Assembly (NCBI RefSeq): GCF_048771995.1
Contig: NC_133034.1
Location: 4,971,001 to 5,035,000, forward strand
Direction of reading: 5' to 3'
Length of the DNA: 64,000 nucleotides
Source: Taeniopygia guttata
Taxonomy: Eukaryota; Chordata; Aves; Passeriformes; Estrildidae
Both the position numbers and the translations under genes were made by a program. Shown piece after piece: positions 33,901-47,600 of the stretch. The notes beneath the pieces were generated by a model. That model made no database searches, had not been told where the DNA came from, and was given only the letters and a program-made list of their open reading frames with translations. Numbering within the stretch: the stretch's first letter is position 1; each line of letters starts with the position of its first letter.

Positions 33901-34996
33901 TTTCCTTCTGCCACCGTCAGCCTTCCTTACTGCATCACAGCTCTAGCATAATGTGAGACACCCCATCAGCAACAGTGTGTTTTTAGGAATGACCCTGGTT
34001 TTGGGAGCCTTTTCTAATATTTTGGAAGATCAGAGATGGCAACTGTCACTTTCCTGCAAAGCAATCAAGTTTGCTGTACAGAAGATGGTCCAAGCAGCAC
34101 TGCAGGGTGTGTGTGGGAGAGGAGCCTCTTGTCCCATGAGCAGGCAGAAGCACTGGGTTTTAGGAGAGTGCAAGCTCTGCAGAAGCACACAGAACACCTC
34201 TGGGGCACTCTGGGTGTGGGTATTGTACAACTGACAAGCATGTGCACTGTACTGGGTTTACTTTTCCCCTTGTATTCCTAAGCACTTTTTCAGTAAATCT
34301 GCAGATCCAGATTCAGGAGATGGAAATCTCTTCCTAGCAGTGTATTTTTCTTCCTGGTTCTGCCTTTTGTATATGTTTAAAATAGTCCATGTAAACCAGT
34401 GTAAATTTTCTTCTTCTAACTTTCAGAGTTAGGCCTAGAGGCAGAATTTGGTGCCTGATCTTATTGCAATAAAAACTGCAGAGCTGGACTGCCCAGCAGT
34501 TGAGTGTAGAGAGCCCTGAGTGTTTGCCTTAGTTTGTGAGGATGTCTGTGTTGATTCACCCAAGCTCCACTGAACTACATTCCTAACTTGTGACTGATGG
34601 CAGTGTTGTTGGCAGGTTTTCAGGTTGTTAGTCTCTTCTGACTAGAGTAGGTCTTGCTTGCAACCCTGAAATTTCACATTTTGAACATCTGCTATTAATT
34701 GACTATATTTTGCCTGATATTGGATGGCAACTCTTGTAGCCAGTGTGGTGAAAAAGTAACTACTCCAGACTTCCTGCTGTGAAGTTTGAGTAGATAGTGG
34801 CGCTGCCTGTAGAGCTAGTGAAATATGACAGGTGTCATGTGTGAGGAGATGCAGCTGGGTGTTTTGGATAAGGTGCAACTTTGAAAGGTACAGGCAGTGT
34901 TCTCTTGGAAGTCACAGTAACAGGGATGTCGTGGTTTTCTGTTGTCTTGGACCTAATTTGTTTATTTTAATTGTTTAATTTTTTTTTTCTCTATAG
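30920..34996. other. HDLBP intron 1
   Basis: The first 1.3 kb is CpG island and the rest ordinary sequence. The acceptor at 34995-34996 follows a clear pyrimidine tract (about 34970-34994). I see no coding exon in between, and open frames at 33.3-34.3 kb are short and unlike any family I know. Confidence 0.65.
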
Positions 34997-35064
34997 CAAA
35001 AGCTGGCAGGCTGACAAACAGGCAGCTTACAGGACGGACTCTCTGGCTACTGACCATTTAGCTG
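34997..35064 (+). other. HDLBP: HDLBP 5' UTR exon
   Basis: A 68-nt exon with a strong pyrimidine tract and TATAG acceptor before it and GTAAGT after it. It contains no ATG, so no upstream reading frame is created. The next leader segment begins at 35649 in the start-codon exon. Confidence 0.85.
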
Positions 35065-35685
35065 GTAAGTTCTTATTTTGGGAGAGCCAAAGATCTTGCT
35101 GTTGCTGAGCTTGCTAGTCAGAGGGGCTTTCTGAGTCCTCCCTAAGTCAGGCACCTAAATAAGTTTCTCATGAAGATGCAACAGCTTCCTGGGTCCTTTC
35201 TCTTTTATCTCTAGGGGTACACGATAGTCTTGGACTGACTATCCAGCCATTCACATACTCATGCAAAAATCACACACCATTAATAATAAAAAGATTAATG
35301 AGACTGTACTTTAGGTTAATTAGAGTACGCTTTAAAAATTTGTGGTGTCCCCCTTTCCAGTGACCTCGTATTCCCCCTTTCTAGTGTAACCTCTTCTTAG
35401 GTTACAAATCGTCTGCCTTCTAAGGGAGGAGGTCACCTGTTTTTGGTGACCACTGTGTAGGGAGGAAATATCCCCCCTAAATTCCTGTCTGTTTCAACAA
35501 GGAAATTGGGCAGCCGATGGGCCCTGTGGGTGCTTTTCAAGAGGATGACTGGAATAGTGCTCAGTAACATATACTTTGTCTTTCTGGACTGACTTTGTTC
35601 ACCCTGGGTGGTGTTGGTAATACTGTTGCCACTTCCATTCTCTTCCAGTGGCATACCCGGATTGTGTGTGGGTGGGAAGTCGACA

Positions 35686-38600
35686 ATGAGCTCTGTGGCA
35701 GTTTTGACCCAGGAGAGCTTTGCTGAACACCGCAGCGGCCTGGCCCAGCAGCAAGTGAAAGGTGAGTTCCTGTGATGTGCCTCTAGATCCAGACTGCACA
35801 GACCTCTTACCCAAGGTCGCTCTATGTGTCTGGTTCCCCAAAAGTGTAGATTTTCCTTTCCTAAATTAGTGTTTTGCTGGACTAGCTTTCCACCCCCATC
35901 AGCACAGTGATGGTGCTGCACAATGCAGGGCTGTGAGGAGATGGGCCTGAGCACTTCCGAGAGCTCTGGCTAGCAGCAGTGCTCTCAGCCCTGGGGTTGG
36001 GCACTGAGCTACATGAGATCCTCATGTATCAGTGTGCTGGGCTATCATTTCCACCCTTTACTTAGCCATGTGCTGGGGTGGTCACTAACCATACAAACTG
36101 ACTCAGTGGTGGGTTTTGGCATCCATTCCCAGAACTGCCCCATTTGGTATGGCCCAGTGCACAAGTGAGTCAAACATAATGTACAGGCATACAGGCTTTC
36201 CCTAGACTTTGCCCTAGCTATAGTCCTTCTCTGCCTTTTTCCTGGGCTTATGTTTATCTTATCCCCTTCTGACCTGCACCCTTTGGTCCTTTCACTTCTT
36301 TCTGCTCAGCCTGTTTTCCCCTAATTGAGCCCCTCTTGACAGAGTTGGCAGTAAGGTGCTGTTCACTCCTTGCACCCTCTGTCCAGCTCAGACAAGGCTG
36401 GTGGTTTGTGGCATCCACTGCAATCTGTGCTATGCTGATGTCAGTTGTGCTCCAGACTTGGCAGCCCCATAGGCATAGTTATAATAGGATTAATAGCAGG
36501 GCACAAGCCATTTGCTCTCCCCTGTTAGTGGTACCTAATTACAATTGCACTGCCTGTGAACAGGGGGATTCCTGCAAGGAAAGTGTCTCATTTACCCTAT
36601 TTGCTTTACCCCAGTTACAGCTTTAAACTCTGAAGAAGAGAATGATCCTCCAACTTACAAAGAAGCCTTCCCTCCACTCCCTGAGAAAGCACCATGTTTG
36701 GAAGCTGCCCAGGAACCTGCTGGTCCCTGGAGCAAAATTCGACCAATAAAGGCTTCTGTCATCACTCAGGTTGGTGGGAGTGGATGTCTTACCTCCTGTC
36801 TTTTCCCCACTCCCCAAGTAGGTATGTAGGTGAAGTGAAGCATTCCGTGCAGTATGAAATCCTTGGTATATCAGCCTCTTCATTGTATTCTACCCTGGTA
36901 CTGCAGCTGAGAGCTAGGACTGCTCTGGAGGGGAGGGATGTGTTGGAAAACTGTCCAGAAGGAGCTCTGCATGCCTGTTCCACAAATAGCTGAAGCAGGC
37001 CCGAAGGGAGGATTGCAGAATTCCTGTAGTAAGTGCTAATCCCCCTTTAGGAAGCATCCTCGTGTGGGGCAGACTGGCTGCTGAAGTGCTCCTGCACTTC
37101 CCTGGGCACAGCTGGTTCATGTGCTGCACAAACCTGGGAGGTCAGCTTGCCACTGAAGTCCTGTATAGCCATGAGAGAGAGAGGAGCTGTCAGGCAAAAG
37201 CACACTGACAGCTTGCTGTGCTCTTTTCTGTGTCTGTGGCTGAGCAGGTGTTTCATGTGCCGCTGGAGGAGAGGAAATACAAGGACATGAATCAGTTTGG
37301 AGAAGGCGAGCAGGCCAAGATCTGCCTTGACATCATGCAGAAGACAGGAGCTCACCTGGAGCTGTCTCTCGCAAAGGACCAGGGCCTTTCCATCATGGTC
37401 TCTGGCAAGCTGGAAGCAGTCATGAAGGCTCGGAAGGAAATTGTTGCCCGACTGCAGACTCAGGTGAGGGCAGCTAACTGTTTCTCACTTGATCCTTGCT
37501 CTTCCCCAAGACTCCTAAATGCTTTGAGACCTTTGGGTGTGTGTGCTTATAAGCCAAAGAGGTGTTATTAGATGACTAATTCAGCTTTGCCATATATTTT
37601 CAAAGCATACAGTTGGCAATTTGGAATGGAAATGAGGCTTAAAATAGGGTTCAAAGCTAATTACAGGCCATGGTGTTGCATGAAGGGTGGAGTCTTCAAT
37701 CTGTGACTTTGTGCTGAGGTGCTGGTGCTGGCAGGGTTACAGGCCCCTCACACAAAATTCATAATATGTGAGAACGGAATGGTGCTTTCACTGAAGTCCT
37801 TCAGAGATGAATGTGGAGGGATGGGAGAAAGAAAAGTAGAGAAGAGGGAGTTCTGCCAAATGCTGGAAGTTTCAGACTGGGGTTCTGAGTTCAATAACTT
37901 GAGCCCCATTGGTAATTACAGACTCCTTGTTTCAGTTGCTTCTCCTTTCAGTCCTCTGCATTTTGATTTCTTACTTTCAGGTTCTGGAGTTCATTATCAA
38001 AATGGTAGTTCATGTTAAGATCCATCACAGCCAGGTGTCATGGTGTGTTTTTAAGTGTAATATCCGAGGTAGTTAATGCAGTAGTTAATACCATGTCTGC
38101 TCAGTGCTGTTCAGCCTATGTGTCATACCCTGCCAGAGGGACAAAGGGACAAACTCTACATAATGTACATCTGAAGAAATAGTTTAGTTTGTACTATAGA
38201 TCCATGCCCCACTGTCCTCAAATATCCCTCCTACTTGGCCCCAGGTCTGAAAGGTGTGTCTGTATTGCACCTTCTCTGAGAATTGGCTGGCATCAGTATG
38301 TGGACAGGAAGTTGAAGAGTCACACCAAGTGATGTGTTTTTTATTTGATTTATTTCTTTTTCCATTGTAGTTTGGGTTGTAAGTGCCTAGTTAGTTAATA
38401 GTTATAATATTCCTTGGGATCAAGAGCATAGTAGCAATCCTAAGCTCTCAGGTCAGTAAAAACTCATTGCGAAGGGAAGAAGTCAGGAATCACTGTTACA
38501 AGGCAGGGATGTTAGATTTAATGTTAGATTGAGAAAAGTTCTCTTTTTCAAGTGAAGAGCAGTCCCTGCAGCAGCATATGCTGCTTTGAAGACACCTTAG

Positions 38601-41600
38601 CACTCAGTAATGGTAAGCATAGTTGAGCTCTCTGCCTGCTGGAATAAGTTTCTGGTGTTGAATTTCAGTTTCCTAGGAGTCAAACTGTGTCTTCTTCTCT
38701 GTAGCCTTGGCAGCAGATATCAGAGTTCAGATATACTCTACTCCAGAGCTGTCATCCCAGTTGCTCTCTGGTGCTGAGAAACTGAGACAGTGGAGCATAG
38801 ACACCTCCTCATCTGTGCCTGAAGAGTTACTGCTTATTCAGAGTACTGGTCCTGGGAAAACAGAAGGGTTTTTAGGGAATAGTGGGGTTTAGACTCCTGG
38901 AATACAGGCACTTTGAATCAACTCCTCTGCCATAGTATCAGTGGTGTGCTAGATGGATGTGCTGGAAGGCATTGTGTTTACTCCTCAGTTGTAGCACTAA
39001 ACAGCATCTGAAAAGCTTTCCCTGTACAGGCAGGGGCTCTCACAGATGCTTGGCCTCTGTATTGCAGGCTTCAGCGACAGTTGCCATCCCCAAGGAGCAC
39101 CACCGTTTTGTCATTGGAAAGAATGGTGAGAAGCTGCAGGACCTGGAGCTCAAAACTGCAACCAAGATCCAGATCCCCCGCCCAGATGACCCCAGCAACC
39201 AGATCAAGATCACTGGCACTAAAGAAGGGATTGAAAAGGCCCGACACGAGATCTTGCTTATCTCTGCTGAGCAGGTACTTCAGTCCTGTGATCTCTCTCA
39301 TGTCATTATCTGAACTGCCATTTTGGTTCTCCACAATATATTAGATGTTTGTAGCCACCATGGCCACAGCCAGTGGTAACACTGTTAGTCTGAACAGAGA
39401 TGTATACCATTCAACTGGCTGTTTGAGCACTGCTTCCAGGTTTTGCACCTTCTGATTGTCCCTTTTGTCCATCTCTAAAGTCATAGAAACACTTTTCATA
39501 TTTTGAAGTGAACCATATTAGATGCCAGCTGAGATAAGACAGGAGATTAGAGGTGAATATCATGAATTGGGAACAGCAGTATGTGTAGATGGAAAGGGAT
39601 GGAGCCTGCAAACTGAAAAGGGTGCTTGGGCTAGAGTGTCAAGCAAGACAGCACTGGGAATTCAGCTGTATGTGGTGGAGATGGTAATATCAACAACAGT
39701 TTCCACTGAGAACTGTTCTGGATTCTTCCAGGATAAGCGTGCCGTGGAGCGGCTGGATGTGGAGAAAGTGTACCATCCCTTTATTGCTGGCCCTTACAAC
39801 AAGCTGGTGAGTGAGCTCATGCAGGAGACAGGGACACGCATCAACATTCCTCCGCCCAGCGTTAACAAGACAGAGATAGTCTTCACAGGGGAAAAGGAAC
39901 AGCTGGCCCAGGCTGTGGCTCGTGTTAAGAAGATCTATGAGGAGAAGGTATGGATAGTCCCTAGAGCTTCCCATCTTCCCCCCACCTGCTCACAGCCCCT
40001 CTTCCCTTCTTGTTCTACTTCTGTGCATCCCTCAGTTGCATACTCCTCATGTCAGCTCTTGCTCAGCAGCTCTTGCAGTACATGGACCTGGGTCTTACCA
40101 TTTCCTTGCTCAGCAAAGTGGGACTCGGGGTGATTCTGCCTGGGAGGTGACAGATTTCCTGCTTTTTTCTGTAATGGAAATTAGCAGACCACAAAGAGCT
40201 CTCTGGGTGCGTGTTTTCACAGGTGCTGCAAAGGAAGGAGGGAAGTGTGAAGGCTACAGTGTGGCCAACTGACAGTATCAAAATTGTTACATGAATAGAA
40301 GTTGCTGAAAAGTAAATTTCACTTCAGTTTATTTTCCATTGCTAGCGTCACTGTGAATATCCTTGTTGTGGGTTGTTGGTCTGTTTTTCCTCATGGTTAC
40401 GTCTGCATTTGTACCAGTCTGAATTTCAACACAGATAATCGGCTTATAGCGTGGTGTTGCATTACAGTGCTGCCTGGGGACAGCTGAGCATTGTGCAAGG
40501 GCAGGGGTGTGTATGTGGTCTCTTCCATGTAGTGTCCCAGGGAGCTTAAACAGAATTTTTGTATTTCACCTGTAAATTTTCTGAGAATAGGGCTTTCTAT
40601 AGGCAGATCTGAAAGATGCTAGGGTACTGCAGAACTCCTGTGCTCACCTTTGCTTTGATCTTTCCTGGGTGCTGAGCTTCACTGCATCTTGTGTCTCTTC
40701 CTTTCACTTTTGTTCTTCCCTGCTCCCTTGTGATTGATGCTCCAGTGCCTCTGCTCCTACAGAAAAAGAAGACTACTACCATCGCTGTGGAGGTGAAGAA
40801 GTCCCAGCACAAGTATGTCATCGGCCCCAAGGGTAATTCCCTGCAGGAGATCTTGGAGAAAACTGGAGTGTCTGTCGAGATCCCACCCACTGACAGTAGC
40901 TCGGAGACGGTGATACTGCGAGGCGAGCCTGAAAAGCTTGGGCAAGCATTGACTGAAGTCTATGCAAAGGTATTGATGGGATGGGCCAGGCTCCTTTGAA
41001 AGCCCCACAAGGATACATCCCTGGGCAGTGATAGATGGAGGGGGGTGGTCTCTGTCAGGCTGTCAGAGATGCAGCTTAGAACTCAATAATGAGAGTGCAG
41101 CATGGGAACTGGAAGTGAACTTTTGTGAAGGCCTCTTCCAGTCTGTCCATCAAACAGCTTCTCTGTCTCTCAGGCCAACAGTTTTACCGTCTCCTCGGTC
41201 TCAGCCCCCTCTTGGCTTCATCGTTTCATCATTGGAAAGAAAGGACAAAACCTGGCCAAAATAACTCAGCAGATGCCAAAGGTATGGATGAATTATTAGC
41301 TTACCAGCAGTTGCAGTAGAATGTGGTTTAATCCAGCTCACTCTTTGTAGAGAGAGAAATGTATTCTAGTATGGATAAAACCAGGGAGGAAATGACACAG
41401 ATCTTATAATATTCAGGGGAACTTCCAAATTCTATTGCCTTGAACACTTCCCATCCCATGTATTTTCAAGTGTTGAGTCCTTCAAAGGAAGCTTTATGTG
41501 TTAGTATTTAGAGAATTGATACAGTAGGAGACCTGGAAATGCTGAGTTCAATGAGATTTCTCCATTGTGAGTTAGATGGTATCTGGAGAAAGGCTAGGTG

Positions 41601-44600
41601 AGAAACTTCTCCAAAGCCCTTGCAGACTCAGGACAGCACCAAAACCTTATGCTCAAGACACCAATATGGCCAGATGTGTAGGTTGCCTACTTCAGAAATC
41701 ATGTGTGCCCTTAGTGGTAGGGATTGATGGTGTAGGCCTGACTGACAGCATTGCCCTGGCTTGTGTCTTGGAAAATTCTTATTGGTTTCCTTGCCTTGTG
41801 TCTCAAGGTTCACATCGAATTCACTGAAGGAGAAGACAAAATCACTTTGGAAGGACCTACAGAAGATGTGAATGTGGCTCAGGAACAGATTGAAGTCATG
41901 GTCAAGGATCTGGTAAGTTGATGGTGCTAGTTTTAGTGTATAAGAAGAAAGTGGGGAAAGGTGGGGAAACAGAACAGAGATGAAATGTAGTTCATGTCTG
42001 CAGGTGTCTTCACAGGCTTAACAGAACTTACAGAGGGCAAGTTGTGTGGCAGGTGAACAAAAACCTGGTTATGAAGCTTTCCTTAAAAAATCACAAGCAC
42101 ATCCTTAGTCTTTTGATGCAGAGAAGGAAAGATTCTCTTTCAGTCACAGCTGGAGAAGCATTTAAGTACCTTCAAATGTTTCACAAGCCTGGTTCTCTCA
42201 GCTCAAAGCAGAGGGGAGTGTTCTGCTCTGCTCACTAGCAGGAGGAGTGCTTGTAGCTGGCAGCTGGAGTCAGTGCCTGCACTGGCAGTGGGCACAGGCA
42301 GCAGCAGAGGGGGCCTGCCCTGCCTAGCCCTGTACAATTCTTTGTAGATCAACCGGATGGATTATGCAGAAATCAATGTTGACCACAAATTCCACCGACA
42401 CCTCATTGGCAAGAATGGAGCTAACAGTAAGTAGGGTGCCTTTTTTATCCTTCCTGTACTCAGACTCTCTGTGATAAGCCTATCGTATCATGGCTCTGCA
42501 GCTCAACCATTACATTGCCTCTGCCCTTCTGGAGTGAAGTTGGCACAAGAAGATAAATGGGCAGTGAGGCCTTGATATGGCTTTAATGTTTTGTAGAGTT
42601 GGACAGATTACTTTACTGTGTCCTGGTAGAATTTTTGTGTTTTAGGGAGGTTGGAAAGTTGTCCTTTTTTTCTTTTCTTCAAGTTAGTCTATGTGAATTT
42701 CAATTTAGAATTCGGTTTGGGGAGGTAGAAATCTGCATGGTGAGTTTCTCCCCAAAAACAGGTGCTGTCTGGGGAAGAAACAGATGCCTCACTTCAGCAA
42801 ATGAACTGGATGCCTTAATATTTAATTGTACAGATCCATCCAGTAGCATGGATCTGCTCTTGCTGAACGCCGGGGTGAAGAGGCATTTTCCCCTGATTCA
42901 GCTCCATCCCTCTGGCCTTTCCTCAGAGGCTGATGTATTTCCTAAAGCCTCTAGTCAAGGTGTCTTTGCTTCCAAATCGTGCCCAGCAGAGTGTGTCACC
43001 ACAGCCCTTGCCTTGCAGTTAACAGGATTAAGGACCTCTACAAGGTGTCTGTGCGCATTCCCCCGGACAATGAGAAGAGCAACCTGATCAGAATTGAAGG
43101 AGACCCACAGGGGGTCCAACAGGCCAAGAAAGAGCTGCTGGAACTCGCTTCCCGTATGGTTAGTGGGATGTGAGGCCTGGGAGGCCACAGGGTTTGAGCT
43201 CTTGTGTTCCCTAGTAACCTTCTGGTAGAGGTTTATGCTCCTGGCCCACTGAGCACTTGGATCTCATGACAAGTGCAAGTTCCTCTATTCCCTTGGATCC
43301 CCTTCTCTGTCAACCTAGAGTAGAATATATCTGGAGGAAGAACATTGATGTCAAGTTAGCTGTCAGGTAGCAAGCTGGTAATGACAATTCTGTGGCTCTC
43401 CTGCTGAGCACTCCTTGTAAACTCTATTCTCCACAGGAAAATGAACGCACCAAGGACCTAATCATTGAGCAGAAGTTCCACCGGACCATCATTGGGCAGA
43501 AGGGCGAGCGGATCCGGGAAATCCGGGAGAAATTCCCAGATGTAAGGCTTTCTAGGAGAGGAGGGATTCAGAGGGCATATTTCCTACATTAGTAATAGAC
43601 ACATGATCAGTAAGGTCATAACTGTAGTTTCTCTGTGACTATGAGAAATATCTAACTGATATGTGTCTCCTCATACATCTAATATATGTGAGAAGATGGT
43701 TCTTCTGGTCAAAGACTGCTGACGTGGTTACCTGCTTCCAAATGGGAAAGGAAATGTGCAGGTTCCCCCCAGCCTTCACACATATCTGACGTAACAATCA
43801 TTGTATTTGTTTGAGTTGACCCTAAGTGACCATTTCCTGCAGGTTATCATCAACTTCCCAGACCCTGCACACAAGAGTGACATTGTCCAACTCAGAGGTC
43901 CCAAAAACGAAGTGGAGAAATGCACCAAGTACATGCAAAAGATGGTGGCAGACCTGGTAAGGGAGACTTCTATCTGCTATTCTCTCTTCCATGCCTGGAT
44001 AACCCTGGAATAGAGGAGAGCTGTAGGGGCTTGGCTAGGGCTGGCACACCTCAAGATGAGGGAACTGTTGACTTGGTTCTGTGTGTATGGGGGCAAATAA
44101 TACCTGTTATTTAAGATCTATAGGAGAGGGTACATGTCTTTGCTTATTCTAGGAAGTGTGCCATATGAAGAATTCCTTGGGTCTAAGCCTGTTGTCAAAA
44201 GCTTGTTTATCAAGTTCCTAAGATGGGTGTCTCACTTTCCAGGATGGTGTAATCTTCAATTCTCCCTTCCTTTCTCTCTTAGGTTGAAAACAGCTTTTCT
44301 ATTTCTGTTCCCATTTTCAAACAATTCCACAAGAACATCATAGGGAAAGGAGGTGCCAACATCAAGAAGGTGAGATATCTTTCCTGTCTTCACTGCTCAT
44401 TATGGTGACTGCAGTGAAATCTCATTTGCTGGTCTCTCCTGCTCATTGATAATGCAAAATAAAACCTCCAAGGCCTTTTTTTCTGACATGGGACACCTCT
44501 CAAATTATTTTGCTGGGATTTTTTTTTTTTTTTTTGATGGCAGATCCGTGAAGAAAGCAACACCAAAATAGATCTCCCAGCTGAGAACAGCAACTCAGAG

Positions 44601-47600
44601 ACAATTGTTATCACGGGCAAAAGAGCAAACTGTGAGGCTGCTCGCCACAGAATTTTGGCTATCCAAAAGGAACTGGTAAGTGAAACAACTGGTCTGTGGC
44701 AGATTAGGGACTTGAAAACATAAATATAGGAGTTACAGGAGATACAAATATCGAAGTGCTTGTAGTGGGGCACAGCAGAGGGGAGTAAATATGGATGTCA
44801 GTCTGTTCTTGACTCTTCAACCGAAGTTTGGGGCTGCTCATGTGTTAGGAGTGGCCAGTCCCAATTCCCTCTGGCCAGGCACTTATCACACTCAGCTCTG
44901 CAAAGCTCCTGGCAATGTAGGAGTTAGGGGGCAAGCAGAGTCTGTGCAAACACATTGCTGTAGCTTGACTAACATGCCATACTGTCCTCTCTTAGGCCAA
45001 CATCACAGAGGTGGAGGTCTCTATTCCTTCCAAACTCCACAATTCCCTCATTGGCGCCAAAGGCCGCTTCATCCGCTCCATCATGGAGGAATGTGGTGGA
45101 GTCCACATCCACTTCCCCACTGAGGGCTCTGGCAGTGATACTGTGACCATCAGGGGCCCAGCCCAGGATGTGGAGAAAGCCAAGAAACAGCTGCTACATC
45201 TGGCGGAGGAGAAGGTGAGCCTTACCTTACAGGGGAGGGAATGGGTTGGTTTGACCAGCTCTTTGTTTTTGGAGGTTGAAGTGATTCCCTCTGTCTGCAT
45301 GGAAGCCTTTGGCATTAATAGAACAATTCATCTTTTAAGATTTGAGTACAGTTTAGATGTTTAAAAGAAAGCTGATCTTCCATCTTTGTGACAATGAGTT
45401 CTTCTCTCATGGGCAGAACTGTCTGTAATGCATCTCTGGCTAGACTGATGATATACTCAGACTTCAGACTCCTTGCTTCTGTGATTTGAATCCTCTTGGG
45501 TATCTGCACTTCTCTGAAACACTTTACTCTGTCAATTTCCTTCACTTTTTTCTTGATCTCTGCATTTTAGCTCCAGTTCTTCCATTCACTGCATATATTC
45601 AGTTTTGGGAGCTTTTGGTTACAAGACCTTGCTCTGAGTTATGGCTGACTGACAGGTCATTTTATAATAGCAAGCTTTCTAGGGTCAGCAGGTGAACATG
45701 TTCTCCATGGGAATTGGTTGGTTACCTCTGGGAGCCTGGCTTGCAGCAGCTAGCGAATGATTATGTTGCCTTTTGTGCGGGTCAGACCCTTCTCCTAGGG
45801 AAGTCTCTGCTCATATTCTCACTGGTCATGCTAAGTGTACAGTTAGTTTTTTGGCCCTGAGAACATCTTTAGGGTAGTGTTTTTAATTTAAGACATTGTA
45901 TACCTTTTTTACTTTCAATGGTGTGCTGCATCTACCTTGCTTTTGCAGCACTCTGCATGTGGGTGCAGGTAACATATCTACATGCTGAGTGTTTGTGCTG
46001 ATGGATATTTTCTATATATTGACACATTCCATGGGTCTCTGTCTCCTTTCAGCAAACAAAGAGTTATACTGTGGACCTCCGTGCAAAGCCAGAGTACCAC
46101 AAATTCCTTATTGGTAAGGGTGGTGGCAACATCCGTAAAGTGCGAGACAACACAGGGGCCCGCATCATCTTCCCCACCTCTGAGGACAAAGATCAGGAAC
46201 TGATCACTATCATGGGAACAGAGGAGGCTGTCAAAGAGGCACAGAAGGAGCTGGAGGCCCTCATCAAGAACTTGGTATGAACTTTTTCTACTTTCTTGCC
46301 TCTCACTATTGCAAGGTGTAACAAGTCAGCATGAAGGACCTGCGTGTCCTAAAACCATTTGCTGCCCTTTGTGGGAGCTCGGGAAGATCCTTCCTTACCT
46401 TAGAGTGAGGTTGTAAGCTGATTGCTGTTGAGTGCAGCCAGGTCGTGCCTATAACCAGGACAGGTGGGATTGAATTGCTGTTGTGTGTTGGCAGGATAAC
46501 GTGGTTGAAGACTCCATGGTGGTTGACCCCAAGCACCACCGCCACTTTGTCATCCGTCGAGGACAAGTTCTCCGTGAGATTGCGGATGAATATGGTGGTG
46601 TGATGGTCAGCTTCCCGCGCTCCGGCACCCAGAGCGATAAAGTCACCCTCAAGGGAGCCAAGGACTGTGTGGAGGCAGCCAAGAAACGCATCCAGGAGAT
46701 CATCGAGGACCTGGTATGTTGTAGAAAAACCTTTTCTTCTGTACTCTGTTCCCTCAGCAGTGTCTTGCTTGAACCTGCTGTAAGTCCAAGCTTTATGTGA
46801 ACAAGTCCCATGGTAGTTCTTGGATTTAAACCTTTGCTGTTAACATACAGGATCTGCAGACTTTCAATCCTGGCCTGGGGGTAGCAGCTCACTCCAAAAT
46901 GCCAGTGCTGTATGAATGAATCTCCTCTGACAATCTTCCTGGTTTTTAGGGGTGGAAGTAGGAGGCCACTCCTTGATGTACATCTAGCCATTAAAAGATT
47001 GGAGCCTTCTTGTGCCTCTCCATGTCTGGCCTTGGGCAGTGGTTGCTTTCAGGGGTTTCCTGCACTTCTAGTATTGGCTTTTGGAAGCAGTCAAGTGTCA
47101 AATCTGTTCTCTTCCCATCTATCCTTTTTTTTTTTTTTTTTTTCGTTTCTTCTAATGCTTCCTCCTCTTCAGAGTATTAAAGAGTTTGAGCTTTGCTCTA
47201 GGAAGCTGTTAATGTCCTGAGTTGAAGGCAACCTTCTTTAAATCCTCTGCTCTTCTAAGAGAGATTTGATTCTTGGAAATTTTCAGTTCTTTCTCTGTCA
47301 GCCATTGTTATCTTTTTTGACTCCTTTTTCTATTTTGGATTTCACCATGCACAAACATCCTGTTTTCTGGTGTGAAAGAGGCTGCATCTCAATAGAGCAA
47401 CTCTGCTTTCCCACAGGAAGCTCAAGTGACAATCGAATGCACCATTCCACAAAAGTTCCACCGCTCCATTATGGGCCCCAAAGGGTCCCGGATCCAGCAG
47501 ATCACCCGGGACTATGGCGTCCAGATCAAATTCCCTGACAGGGAGGAAAACCCAGGTATGTCTGTGGATGCATTTTAGGATGGTATTTGGGATGGTCAAA

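Noticed and set aside
45440-45520. Possible C/D-box snoRNA in an HDLBP intron (TGATGA near 45449, CTGA near 45514)
   Set aside because: Boxes are present by chance frequency, but the flanks do not form a terminal stem and no convincing internal boxes or guide could be seen.
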